Shown here: positions 37,284 through 47,168 of the stretch, piece after piece
Layout of the letters: every line of letters begins with the position of its first letter
Numbering within the stretch: the first letter of the stretch is position 1
Origin: Durusdinium trenchii
Taxonomy: Eukaryota > Sar > Dinophyceae > Suessiales > Symbiodiniaceae
Direction of reading: 5' to 3'
DNA: 64,000 bases
Assembly: GCA_963970005.1 (NCBI GenBank)
Contig: CAXAMN010026706.1
Location: forward strand, 574,607 to 638,606
Notes under the pieces: generated by a model
What the model saw: the letters and a program-made list of their open reading frames with translations, nothing else
The model's database searches: none
What the model was told of the DNA's origin: nothing
Position numbers and translations under genes: made by a program

Positions 37284-38386
37284 TCGGTGGTACATAAGTT
37301 CTCGGCACTCCGCCCTGTGAACCAGGAGAACCTCCCTCAGGATGCGGCCGTGGCCATCCCATGGAGGTTGGATTTGAGTCTCCGGACGCCCGAAGCATCC
37401 GAACTTCACCAACTGCTCCTGAAGCTGTCCGGAAATGGGATCACGCAGTTGGCAGATCAGATTGGCCAATCTGCAGCGCTCACCGTTGGCCAACGCCATC
37501 TCCCAACGGTTGAGGAAGTGACCAAGTCGGTCATGACAGTCACCTGGGCCAACCCTGGGACACAATGCTATCTCCATAGCGTCATCCTGGCCCAGACATG
37601 GAGCTGCACTATGAGTCAAACTTTCAATACGGCAATTTGGGGTCCATGGGAAGCCAGGCTGCTCGATTTGCTTGTGGGTCAAGCTGGGCGACTGACCAAC
37701 CCATGTGATGCTAGCTTTTTGGGAACTCTCCTCACCGAATGGTTTGATGGCCATTCGGCGGATGAACAACATGACGCCGGTGAATTCGCCGGCTGGTACC
37801 GACAGAAGATGCTTGAAAAGATTCTGCCCCGCTACATGCAGGCAGGCTGGAGCGCTCGACTTGAACATTCCATGGAAGATGCAGCCAATGTGTTTGCACC
37901 AATTCCCTTAGCATGTGATGCCATTGATTTTGTCATGCTTCAACAGCTCATCTCCGATTGGCACACACAACAGCCGTTTGTCCATGCCCTTGATTGTGAT
38001 TCCCCTTGGGTATGCTTCCAAATTTCGCGCTACACCACTCCTGGTGTCAAGAACCCCTGTTCGGTTGCTTGGGATCGCACGCTCCCTTTGAACCTGCCTG
38101 TGTTCCGTGATCGCCGAGGTCTGCAGGTGGAATGGCACGAATTCACCATCACAAAGGTGAAGATCCCTCGCATGGCCACAACCAGTGTATCCTGTGGCAC
38201 AGTGGCACGGTCTTGGAAGGCGATGATCACCGATCCATGTTGCCACTTGGCTTTGATCCTGACCTGGCCAAGCGCATATACTTGATTTGGATGATTCCTA
38301 CCATGCTCCTGACCAAAGCCTGGTTTCGGCCCCTGAGCACACCGGTCAAGGGCCTTGATGAGCTGATTGGAGAACGCTTCACTTGA
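37284..38386 (+). pseudogene. USP-like (peptidase C19-type) cysteine protease domain at the LINE C-terminus
   Basis: The frame contains three blocks that match the ubiquitin-specific protease layout. A Cys box TWANPGTQCYLHSVILAQ (37,546-37,599) corresponds to NxGNTCYxNSxLQ. The next block, DEQHDAGEFAGWY (about 37,761-37,800), corresponds to QQDAxEF. After a frameshift near 38,140 a His box HKGEDPSHGHNQCILW follows, with LEGDDHRSM corresponding to HxG...GHYxxY...W..DD. Catalytic Cys, His and Asp positions are all present; the usual GHY reads GHN. The final frame ends at TGA 38,384-38,386. USPs remove ubiquitin from proteins; a role protecting the element's proteins is only inference. Assignment is by motif order, not search. 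Confidence 0.65.
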
Positions 38387-38528
38387 CTGCATTTTTGGCC
38401 TGAAGTTTGATGCTTTTCGTTCCGACGTGAGAGGGCTCACGACACACCTGATGTGTCCGGAAGACACACTCCTCCGCAGCCCAACACGGGCAGCCAGGCA
38501 CGGCTGCTGGAAGATGAAATAAAAAAAT
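38387..38528 (+). other. LINE 3' untranslated end and A-rich tail
   Basis: About 125 bp of ordinary-composition sequence ends in GAAGATGAAATAAAAAAA, after which AT-rich sequence resumes abruptly. The A-run is the expected 3' end of a target-primed insertion. Confidence 0.6.
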
Positions 38529-38755
38529 ATCGAAATTGATATAAATTCGTATTTTTATTACGATTATTACGATTAATTTCAATGATTATCGTAAAATGAA
38601 AATATATGTATCTTTAATGTTAAAATTAGAGGAAAGTATTGGCAAAAATATTTGGTAATATTTTATATCTTGCTATATTCATTGTAGTATATATATATAT
38701 ATATAACTATATAATGTTACTGTTAATAATCCAAAAATTTATTTTATATTATGGC
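38529..38755. other. AT-rich segment right of the LINE
   Basis: Similar in composition to the block left of the LINE. The word CGAAATTGAT at 38,529-38,538 also occurs at 30,277-30,286. A TATATA run is at 38,690-38,705. A sharp switch to G-rich sequence occurs at 38,756. Confidence 0.75.
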
Positions 38756-38904
38756 TTGGGGTGGGTGGGCGGCCCGGAGTCGGGGGCAGGAATAAGGGAA
38801 CCACGGGTGGGGCCGGGTACGGCGGGCGCGTTATTAGGATAAAAAGATCGAGTGAAACGGATGTCGGCAGGGAATTACCGAGCATCAGAGGACCACACGG
38901 GCGA

Positions 38905-39205
38905 TTTAACCGGTATTTAATGGAGATTCAACGGGGGTTTAACCGAGATTCAACGAGGATGCAACGGGGATTTAACGGCGATTCAACGGGGACTCAACGG
39001 GGACTCAACGGGGATTTAACGGCAATTCAACGGCAATTCAACGGGGATTTAACGGGGATTTAATGGGGATTCAACGGGGATTCAACGGGGACTTAACGGA
39101 GATTTAACGGGGATTCAACGGGGATTCAACGGGGGCTTAAAGGGGATTTAACGGAGATTTAACGGGGACTAAATAGGGACTCAACGGGATTCAACGGGGA
39201 CACTA
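38905..39205. repeat. 11-bp minisatellite ATTYAACGGGG
   Basis: About 27 near-contiguous units of ATTCAACGGGG / ATTTAACGGGG with GACTCAACGGGG and GGCAATTCAACGG variants. The unit is not a multiple of three, so the plus frame cycles through all phases. A reverse-complement copy (GTTGAATCCCCGTTGA) lies just downstream at 39,270-39,285. Confidence 0.95.
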
Positions 39206-39310
39206 AAAATCAACGAAATCCTTGATGTTTAATGATTTTGATGTTTTTGGTTGATTTTTCAAGATCGTTGAATCCCCGTTGAGCCCCTGCCGGATTTACC
39301 AGTGATTATA

Positions 39311-39420
39311 CGTTGAATTTCACTGAGCCCGGGTTAAATTGCGCGATGTTTTTTGATAGCGATTTTCCGTTGAGTGTCAGTGAGCCCGGATCAAATTGGG
39401 TGAAATTTTTTGATGGGCTT
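39311..39420. repeat. ~60-bp imperfect tandem duplication
   Basis: Two related units share CGTTGA, the core TGAGCCCGG, AAATTG and TTTTTTGAT. The first is at about 39,311-39,360 and the second at about 39,369-39,420. Confidence 0.7.
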
Positions 39421-39844
39421 GGGTTTGGAACCTGTAAAGCCCGCAAGTAGTTGCCCGGCATCTAAGGGCGACAAGATTTTTGACATATTGCCATGCCAAG
39501 CGACGCAGGATCCAAGTATTCACCCTTGTGAAAGAAATGTGGTATCTCCTGATAATCCTGAGCCTTTGAATGACAATGATTAGTCGATATTTTGAGGAAC
39601 GGCTCTTGTGCTGAGCAACTGCATCGGTCGCGCGTCCGACTTGTTTGAGCTTGCAGAGATTATTGAACTTACAATTTTCTCATGACAAGAAGATCGAGTA
39701 CGCCGCCCCCCACGTTTCGTTGGTTCCACTGTGCAGCTACAGAGCACAACATGGGTGTCAGGTGGATTATGTCACGTCCATTCACGTCCCGTGTGAGCCA
39801 GAAGAACCAATCTCAAGAATCATGCCGAAACATAAAAAACACAT
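39421..39844. other. Unassigned segment
   Basis: Balanced composition between the minisatellite and the second AT-rich block. There is one short open frame without motif. Confidence 0.5.
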
Positions 39845-41625
39845 ACATTAATAGAAGAAAATTTCAAAAATCTTAGAAAAAAACGCATAAAATATGCTTT
39901 CGTACAGAAAAAATAACAAAATATTATCTAAAGGCAGCAATCTTGCTACCTTCCTGTCCTGATTCTCAAATTCTAAGGCTAACCTTTCTACGGGTAAATC
40001 AATATATATTATGTAAATAAATTTAAGAATAAATATTTGATATTACAAATATATAATGTATTATTTGAATAAAAAACATATTTATATGTATTTATTAATA
40101 TCTTAAATTTATGAAATAATATAGTATAATTTTAGCATCTACATATATTTAAAATTATAGAAAGATTATGTATTGGATAAAATTTTGATTAAGGTCATAG
40201 CTTATTATTAAGGTCATAATTTATCATTGATGTTGTTGTATGCGTGGCATAAAGGGATATATATATATATATCTATATTTGGCTATAAATATTTATTGCA
40301 TTCTAAAAATTTGAATTAATTTAGATTAATCATATTTAATATTAAGACAAAAACAATTAAAATAAAATATCTTAAGATATTTTTTTATTGAAAATAGAAT
40401 AACAAATAAATACAATTAATATAATCTCTAAATTAATTGTTAAATCTTTAATTTCTATATGTGTTTATGGATTTTTTTTTCAATAATTAGGTTATTATAA
40501 TCCTAATATTTAATTCCAATCGTTCCCATATTTAATAATGGCAAAAAATATATATATTAATATAAATTATGCAAATTTTAATATATAATCGATTTTATAG
40601 CAAAAATTAATCGAAATTCCTAAATCCCCTTTCCCATTAACCTATTTCCTCTAAATTTCTCTAAATCTCCTTAAAATTCTTAAATTTACAAACTTTTGGT
40701 GGGGATTTCCATTCATCAATCTAAAATTTATTTAAATCATATTTAATTATCTTAAAATTTGAGAAGAAATAGATCTATAATATAATTCTGCTTAAGAATA
40801 TTTATTTGGATCCGAAAATAATCTAAATCATTCTAAAATGTAAAAGAAATAAACCCATAGCTTCATTTTATTTATATATAATGCTACAACATCTTTTTTT
40901 TTCACCAATTCCAATTCATTCTATCAATTTAGAATTTACCTTAAGAATATTTCCCTCTAAAATCATCTAAAATTTTTAATAATCTTAAAATAGAAATTTC
41001 GATATCAATATTATAAATAGATTTACAATATTTCAAATATGTTAGCATAATTTAGAATAATATTTTATATATTTAATTAAATATTTAAAATATAAAAAAT
41101 AAAAAATCTTAAAATGTATATTTAAAATTTATTTTAATATATATATATTATTTTTAAATTTATTATTATTTATTATATAAGGTTAAAATAAAATAAATTT
41201 CATCTATAATAAATATATTCAATATAATATATTTAAATATAAATATTAATTGTCAATAAATAAACAATTTCAATATTTTAAGAAAATATTAATATATAAA
41301 ATATAATATATATATTAAATATCAAATATTCCAATATCAATCAAATATAAAATATATATATATTATATATTAAGAAAAATTTAATTTAAATATCTATATT
41401 AAAAAAATAGTTATTAAATATATAATATTAATGAAAATATTTTTTTTTCCCATAATAATTATTTAAACATATAAAATATAAATATAATCGAAATATATTA
41501 ATATTAATGATATATATAAATATTATTAATATATATATTATAATAATAAAATATATAAAATATTAAAAATATATATATATAATTTTAAAAAATTATCAGA
41601 TTTTCCCACATGCAATTGAATTGCA
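39845..41625. other. AT-rich block, C-biased on the plus strand
   Basis: About 1.8 kb of extremely AT-rich non-coding DNA. Where C or G occurs it is mostly C: 40,621-40,680 has about 18 C and no G, and 40,921-40,980 has about 10 C and 2 G. A exceeds T in many lines. The bias is opposite to the left block. The inner part (41,040-41,590) is almost pure A/T. No protein, tRNA or telomere repeat is visible. Confidence 0.9.
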
Positions 41626-42352
41626 GGGTTCCCCCTCAATTCTCCATTAGTATTGATTCCTTCAACCTCCTGGTAATAATACTATAGTTTCAGATCTATT
41701 CCTCCATCAAGTCCTGCAAGTATATTCCAACAAAAAGTGATTGATCCAGGCAAAACACATGAAACCAAAAAAATGTCCTTGTTGAGGAAATTTCTCAATC
41801 TCTTCCTCCTAGAACACCAATCAATCATGGCATCACACATATAAATGGCCCCATGACAACCAAGCGCCCCACGTGGGTGTCAGGCCAGCAAGATCATCGA
41901 TGCCTCTTTCGCTGCTGGCATGCAAGTGCTGCACTTGGGACCTGAAAAACTCGACATGCTCAGGTTTGATGCTTGCATACAAAGCCGCATCTAGTGTGCA
42001 ATGTCTTGCTCTGCTATGGTTTTTGTTTCTGGTGGAGGTCCAATTATTGACTGGCTCACCCAAGTGGTTCGGGGGAAGCACGGGAAGCACAGAACTTCCT
42101 GCACCTATTGAAAACTATGCCAAGACAACTACAGTATGAACAAGCTGCATCTTCCCCAGCATCCACCATCAATTGCAACTTCTGGAAGCAAATCAAGAAA
42201 ATCTTCAAAACAATATTTGTTTGATTCCATTTCACTGGCACTTGCCATCCCTGAGACTTGCCATCTGCAAGCGCTCGAGGAGGTTTCCTTCCCAACGACT
42301 CCCATCTTCCAACGACGGGACATGTTCCCGGCGGATCGCCAGACATCGCCAG
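41626..42352. other. Spacer upstream of the channel exon
   Basis: Normal composition. Open frames occur on both strands. A tempting minus-strand two-exon model here was dropped (see rejected items). It is presumably intron or intergenic relative to the exon at 42,353. Confidence 0.4.
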
Positions 42353-42409
42353 GAGCTCAAAAGAACCCGGAGTTCCAAAGCCGATTGAGTGTCATGGACA
42401 TCGACGAAG
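42353..42409 (+). CDS. Ion-channel exon X: linker between EF-hands
   Basis: A 57-bp exon after acceptor CGCCAG. Read in phase 2 it gives AQKNPEFQSRLSVMDIDE, the segment that joins two EF-hands in the single-domain voltage-gated cation channels expanded in dinoflagellates (recognised from family memory). It ends with one base (G) before GC at 42,410, a GC-type donor, and that phase fits exon Y at 45,552. No channel exons lie upstream on this strand. The preceding part of such a protein is found instead on the minus strand at 49.4-52.3 kb. Confidence 0.6.
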
Positions 42410-42884
42410 GCCTTGGGGTTCGGATGGCGGACCCATGGTTGGCGAAACAAGGAAGCTGCAGTGGGTGGGGAGCCAGGGATTTCAGGCGAACAGGCGAGCT
42501 GGACATTTGTGTCCTTTTTCATGGCAAGGCCCTGTGCAAACATCATGGAAACTCATGGAGTCCTCTTCTTTCGGGCCTTTCTGGGTGGAAGGAAGACCAG
42601 GATGTCTCTTGTGCTTCATTGAGCTGATGCTTTGTCGATTCGGTAGATCGAACTTCAGCCACAAAAGCATACAACAGCACATGAGAAACACAAAGTTCAA
42701 CAGATGTTCCGTGTGGGTTTTGATATGACCTTATGGATGTTCCTGGTGTTCCCCTGTAGGTGTTGCCCGCTATTTTTGTTGTTGTCGCACTATTCGTTTT
42801 GCTTGGAGATCCGTCGGATGGTAGGGTCCCACCTCTGGGAAATTGTGAGAAGCCACTCCAAGAGAGGGCTCTTTTTTTGTGAAC

Positions 42885-42915
<31 letters not shown>

Positions 42916-42928
42916 GAGAGAGAGAGAA
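42885..42928. repeat. (AT)n(AG)n microsatellite
   Basis: An AT run broken once by AC passes directly into an AG run. Confidence 0.95.
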
Positions 42929-42935
42929 AAAACTT

Positions 42936-43080
42936 CGAATCAGCGACCAGTGGTTGGAATCAGCGCGAATCAGCGACCACGAATCAGCGACCAGGTACCA
43001 GCGACCCGTTTTCGCGAAGTAGCGACCGGGTAGCAGTGGTTCCGAATTAGCGACCAGGTATCAGGTATTGGCAACAGGGC
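42936..43080. repeat. GAATCAGCGACC repeat cluster, left
   Basis: Degenerate repeats of GAATCAGCGACCA / CAGCGACCCG, about 20-26 bp apart. Related GGTGACCGATTC and GAATCAGCGACCGG units occur at 45,236-45,440, on the other side of the TTTAGGG-rich array. Confidence 0.8.
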
Positions 43081-43261
43081 TTAGTGCCTGTAGGGGATGG
43101 CGATTGGCTGGACAGTTGGTGACACTAGGGGCTCTTACGGTAATCGTTAAGGCTCGGTGTTTCATCGAGGTCTTCCATCGGCGTGTCCGGCTAATTTGCT
43201 GCTATTCATGCATGCCTCTTGTGATCTTTGAAGTGTGCTTTGACTGTGCAGGGTTGCAAAA

Positions 43262-45185
43262 TCTGGTTTAGGGCTTCACTTCTTTAGGGTTTGCTTGGGC
43301 TTTGTTTAGGCTTGGCTTCTTTAGGGCTGGTTGGCTTCTTTAGGGCTTCGTCAGGTTTGGTTTAGGGCTTCGCTTAGTTAGCGTTTGTTTGGGCCTTGTT
43401 TAGGGCTTGGCTTCTTTAGGCTTTGGCTTATGGCTTGAGTCCCTGGGGTTGTTTTGGCTTTTAGGGCCCGACTTCTTTAGGAGGACTTCCTTGGGCTTGG
43501 TTTTCGGCTTGGCTTCTTTAGGGCTTGATTTGGCTTAGTTTAGGGCTTGGTTTCTTGGCTTGTCTTCCTTAGGCTTTGTTTTGGCTTGTTTAGGGCTGGT
43601 ATAGGGCTTGACTTCTTTGGGTTGTTTAGGGTTGGTTTCAGGCTTCACTTCTTTCGGGATTGTCTTGGCATTGTTTAGGGCTTGGCTTCTTTAGGCGGGT
43701 TTGTTTGGGCGGTGTTTAGGGCTTTACGGTTTGTTTGTGCTTGGTTTAGGGTCTGTTTCTTTAGGGTTTGTTTGGGCTTGGTTCGTGCTTGACTTCTTTA
43801 GGGTTTCTTCGGGCTTGGTTTAGGGCTTCGCTTCTTCAGGGTTTGTTTGGGCTTTGTTTAGGGCTTAACTCCTTTAGGGTTTGTTTTGGGTTGTTTTTAG
43901 GGCTTGCCTTCTTTAGGGGGTTTCCTTGGGATTGGTTTGGGGCTTGGCTTCTTTCGGGTTTGATTGGGCTTGGTATGGTTTGGTTTAAGAGCTTGGCTTC
44001 TTGAGGGTTGTTTGGCCTTGGTTTAGGGCTTGGCTTCTGTAGGCTTTGTTTTGGCTTGTTTAGGGTTGGTTTAGGGCTTGACTTCTTTGGGGTTTGTTTA
44101 GGCTTGGCTCCTTTAGGGGTTGTTCTGGCTTTGTTTATGTCTTGGCTTTTGAAGGCAGGTTTGTTTGGGTTTGGTTTCGGGCTTGACTTCTTAACTTTAG
44201 GGTTTGTTTGGGCTTGGCTTAGGGTTACACTCTTTAGGGAAGGCTTGGCTTCTTTAGGCTTTGGTTGGCCTTGGTTTACGGCTTGACTCCCTAAGGGATT
44301 GTTTTGGCTTGTTTTAGGGCTTGACTTCTTTGGGGGTTTCCTTGGGCTTGGTTTGGGGCTTGGCTTCTTCATTGTGCTTGGTTTAGGGTTGACTTCTTTA
44401 GGGTTTCGTCAGGTTTGGTTTAGGTTTCGCATATTTATCGTTTGTTTGGCTTTGTTTAGGGCTTGGCTTCTTTAGGCTTTGGTTGGGATTGGTTTACGGC
44501 TTGGTTTCGCCCCAGGCTTCAATCCTTCTTCCAAAGGACATGTACACGAAGGTGTTTGCCCCAAGCTTCAACCCTTCCAAAGGGGAAAATGATCTTTCTG
44601 ACGGGTAAGGTAAAAGTGCGCGAAGGGGTTTGCCCCAAGCTTCAATTATGCCAAAGGGTAAAACTACCTTCCAAAGGGAAAACAAAAGTACACGAAAGTG
44701 GTGGTAAGGTTTGAGGACGCCTAAGCCGAAAAATTCATGGACTTCAAAAGCTTCAATCCCTGGTGAAAAACAATTGTGTTGGTGCAGATTGGGCGCAAGC
44801 CCTCAAAGTTTAGGGCTTGGCTTCTTCACCCGAGTTTGGCTTCTTGAGGCTTTGTTTTGGCTTGTTTAGGGTTGGTTTAGGGCTTGACTTCTTTGGGTTG
44901 TTTAGGGCTGGTTTCAGGATTCACTTCTTTCGGAGTTGTTTTGGCTTTGTTTTGGGCTTGGCTTCGCTAGGCGGGTTTGTTTGGGCTTCGCTTAGGGCTT
45001 GGCTTCTTTGGGGTTTGTTTGTTCTTGGCTTAGGGTTGACTTCTTTACGGTTTTTCGGGCTTAGTTTAGGCTTCTTTTTAAGATTTGTTCGTGGTTGGTT
45101 TAGGGTGAACTTCTTCAGGGTTTCTCCGGGTTTGGTTTGGGGCTTCGCTGCTCCAGGGTTTGTTTGTCCTTTGTTTAGGGCTCTC
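43262..45185. repeat. ~38-bp minisatellite rich in TTTAGGG
   Basis: A long degenerate array of GGGCTTGGCTTCTTTAGGG plus TTTGTTTGGGCTTGGTT units, period about 38 bp. TTTAGGG occurs once or twice per unit. The plus strand is nearly free of A and poor in C, which leaves long Pro/Lys/Ser-rich frames open on the minus strand (43,836-44,372; 44,921 onward). I read those as by-products. A different subrepeat interrupts it at 44,508-44,760. Confidence 0.9.
44508..44702. repeat. ~70-bp subrepeat inside the TTTAGGG-rich array
   Basis: Three diverged copies begin with GCCCCAAGCTTCAA, followed by CCAAAGGG and an ACACGAA-type end. Confidence 0.75.
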
Positions 45186-45235
45186 CAGCGGGTTTCTTGC
45201 TTCCGCGTGCCGCGGTGACCGTTTTGGGTTGGTGG

Positions 45236-45440
45236 AGAGAATTCCGAATCAGCGACCGGTTGGTGACCGATTCGGGTTGGTTTGGTTCGGCCTTTGCTCC
45301 GGCGGNNNNNNNNNNGCGACCCGTTGGTGACCGATTCGGGTTGGCGACCGATTCCTGACGACCGGTGACCGATTCCAACTTCTTGGTGACCGACTCCTGG
45401 TGTCCGATTCCTGGCGTCCGATTCGTCCACCACACCCGTC
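45236..45440. repeat. GACCGATTC repeat cluster, right, with assembly gap
   Basis: Repeats of GGTGACCGATTC, GGCGACCGATTCC and TGGCGTCCGATTC. The run of ten N at 45,306-45,315 falls inside it, so the array length in the genome is unknown. Confidence 0.8.
45306..45315. other. Assembly gap (10 N)
   Basis: Ten undetermined bases; the length is probably nominal. Exons X and Y of the channel lie on opposite sides of it. Confidence 1.
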
Positions 45441-45551
45441 ACCTGAATTATCGTTGTTGCCTGGAGGGCCGGTCCTGAGAACCGCCCCGCCATCGTCAAC
45501 TGGCCGGACCAGGACACCCAAACCTTCGCTTCTGACTTCGCTCGAGTTCAG

Positions 45552-45624
45552 GGGACCTGCGAGAGCTCTTTATGATGATAGATGTGGACGGCAGTGGCAC
45601 CATCGAACCGCAGGACAGCCCGGA
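45552..45624 (+). CDS. Ion-channel exon Y: second EF-hand
   Basis: After acceptor GAGTTCAG the exon starts with two bases that complete a Gly codon from exon X. It reads DLRELFMMIDVDGSGTIEPQ, an EF-hand entering helix and calcium loop with ligands Asp1, Asp3, Ser5, Thr7 and Glu9. The end is uncertain. GTAAGG at 45,625 is a consensus donor giving QDSP after the loop. A GA donor after CAG (45,613) would let the next exon supply the usual Glu at loop position 12. Calcium binding here would modulate the channel. Confidence 0.6.
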
Positions 45625-47050
45625 GTAAGGCGCATACGAGCTCTTCTTTTGTGGGGAGGAGGAAACGGCCTTCAGAGATTCACAGGGCATTCTTTGCAAA
45701 AAAGTGAATCTCTGAAGGAAAGGTCAAGGGTTTTACCATTCCATGGGACTGCCATATTTGCATACACCAATGGGGGGTGTTTTCGGTGGGTTGAACACGG
45801 GTCTTTCTGCCTGCGGTGCGGAACGGGTTGGATCCATGTGGGTCATGTGCCCTGGTTATGAATAGATTTTTACAATCCAAACACACGTGTGTATGTGTAT
45901 GTGTGGGGTTATTCATCATCAACAGTCTACATGATTTCCACATTGGGGGGTGGCTGGCCACCCAACTTTTCCCAACGAAACTCAACTTCGCAGTCTGCAG
46001 CTGGTTTAGCGGGGACCCGGTTGAATTGTTTCTCCCGAACTTTTGAGGAGCACGCCAACTGACACAAAGATGCGCAAAAATGTGCAACTTCGTAGGAAGA
46101 AGGAAGGAAGATGTGCCCATCCTCATGTAAAGTTCCTGCATTTTTGGTATCTAGGTTTAGGTGCCCTCGCTCTAACAAACATGGAAGTGGAACCGGGCCC
46201 TTTAGAGGACGGTTTTCCTCTATTAGCAGGGGCTTTTCCACTTCCACTTCCAGTTCCGTGAGAAGGGTCTCCGCCAGTCCCCCACATCCCCGTCCACCGA
46301 TCCGCTGCTCGGTTTCTCCAGGAGTTCATTCGGCCCTTGAGCCGGTGTCCACCGCGAGCGACGGACGTACTTGCGGACGATGGCTCTGTGAAGTGAGAGG
46401 GACTGTAGAGAGAAGATGGGTAAGATTGGGTCAGTATGCCAAGACAGAAATGCGCAAGTGAGAGGCATCATGATTAGCTAGCATCTCAATGGTTACCCTC
46501 CCAACATACAAGTGGACAATCCCCTCCTTGCAGACAACAATAGTTTTTCTTGGGGCGGAGGGCGGGTTGATGCTCGTCTGCTGATCTTGGGATGCGCATA
46601 CTTTGTGAAGGGAAGGAGCTCCCTTGCTAGGTGTGACACAAACAAGAACTCTGTGCACATTCATGTGGGGTATACTTGGAGCAGCGGGAGTCTTTGATGG
46701 TGAACATGTTCAATTATTCCGGTTCCTCTGCAGACAAACCTTGTCGGGCTGTTTTACCCTCCCTCTAACAATCATGGGGAAGCTAACCGAACCCCTTGAG
46801 GAAGGTGGTCTTCCAGGGGGACATGGCCGGGCCAAGCCATCCACTTCCAATGATGGTTTCGGGGAGTGTAGGGCTTTGAATCCCTTGCCCTCCCATCAAA
46901 CTACTGCACACCCGAGAACTTCCAAGTTTGGGGAGTCCGGGCCATTGCGGAAGATGCTTCTCCCGAAAACCAACGGATTTGGAGCGCCTTTCGTTGGTCG
47001 CATCGGGCTGCGTGAAGTTGGGTGCAACAGATCAGCTCTCGTTGGTCCAG
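45625..47050. other. Probable intron(s) of the plus-strand channel fragment
   Basis: Family knowledge predicts an exon between EF-hand 2 and exon Z (a segment like PLSRWVHDSK); I could not find it. A minus-strand basic frame near 46,230-46,470 has no motif. Confidence 0.4.
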
Positions 47051-47168
47051 GTACAACATGCTTCGTTGCATTCATCAGCAAGAAGAGCTGCAAATGGCCA
47101 TGGATGCCACCTACATGGAGCTCACCACACGCATGGATGCTGGGCGAAGAACATGCTTCGATCGCTGA
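47051..47168 (+). CDS. Ion-channel exon Z: post-EF C-terminal segment
   Basis: After TTGGTCCAG the exon begins with one base that would complete a Lys codon. It reads YNMLRCIHQQEELQMAMDAT, then YMELTTRMDAG, and reaches TGA at 47,166. The YNM..R..HQQEEL segment is the helix that follows EF-hand 2 in dinoflagellate single-domain channels (recognised from memory, not searched). A GC donor after GATGCTGG is possible, so the stop may not be the true end. The order X, Y, Z on the plus strand is that expected of the protein. Confidence 0.5.

Larger units (their letters stand above)
31775..38528 (+). mobile_element. Degenerate LINE-type retrotransposon with zinc-finger and USP-like domains
   Basis: In one orientation the region encodes, in order, an apurinic-type endonuclease, a reverse transcriptase, about seven zinc fingers, a charged linker and a cysteine-protease-like domain. 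It ends with a short A-rich tail (AATAAAAAAA, about 38,518-38,527). The pieces are in frame 2, 0, 2, 0 and 2, broken by stops at 32,099 (TAG), 34,556 (TGA), 34,607 (TAA) and 37,281 (TAG) and by frameshifts near 32.2, 32.97, 36.65 and 38.14 kb. Read through these, it is one polyprotein of about 2,100 residues, so the copy is an old, inactive one. The 5' boundary is uncertain (31.3-31.8 kb). It lies inside AT-rich sequence. The domain architecture is seen; the LINE assignment rests on the endonuclease-RT order and the A-tail. Confidence 0.85.

Noticed and set aside
29990-41625. Organellar DNA insertion
   Set aside because: The AT-rich blocks show no cox1, cob, rRNA fragment or any protein-like frame.
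41836-42500. Two-exon minus-strand gene with a phase-compatible 147-bp GC-AG intron (42,245-42,099)
   Set aside because: It looked good by phase and composition, but the opposite strand contains the recognisable channel segment NPEFQSRLSVMDIDE at 42,353-42,409, so the minus frame is probably its shadow.
43836-45517. Long Pro/Lys/Ser-rich minus-strand frames
   Set aside because: The plus strand of the minisatellite has almost no A, so minus-strand stop codons are rare by composition; the period (~38 bp) is not a multiple of three.
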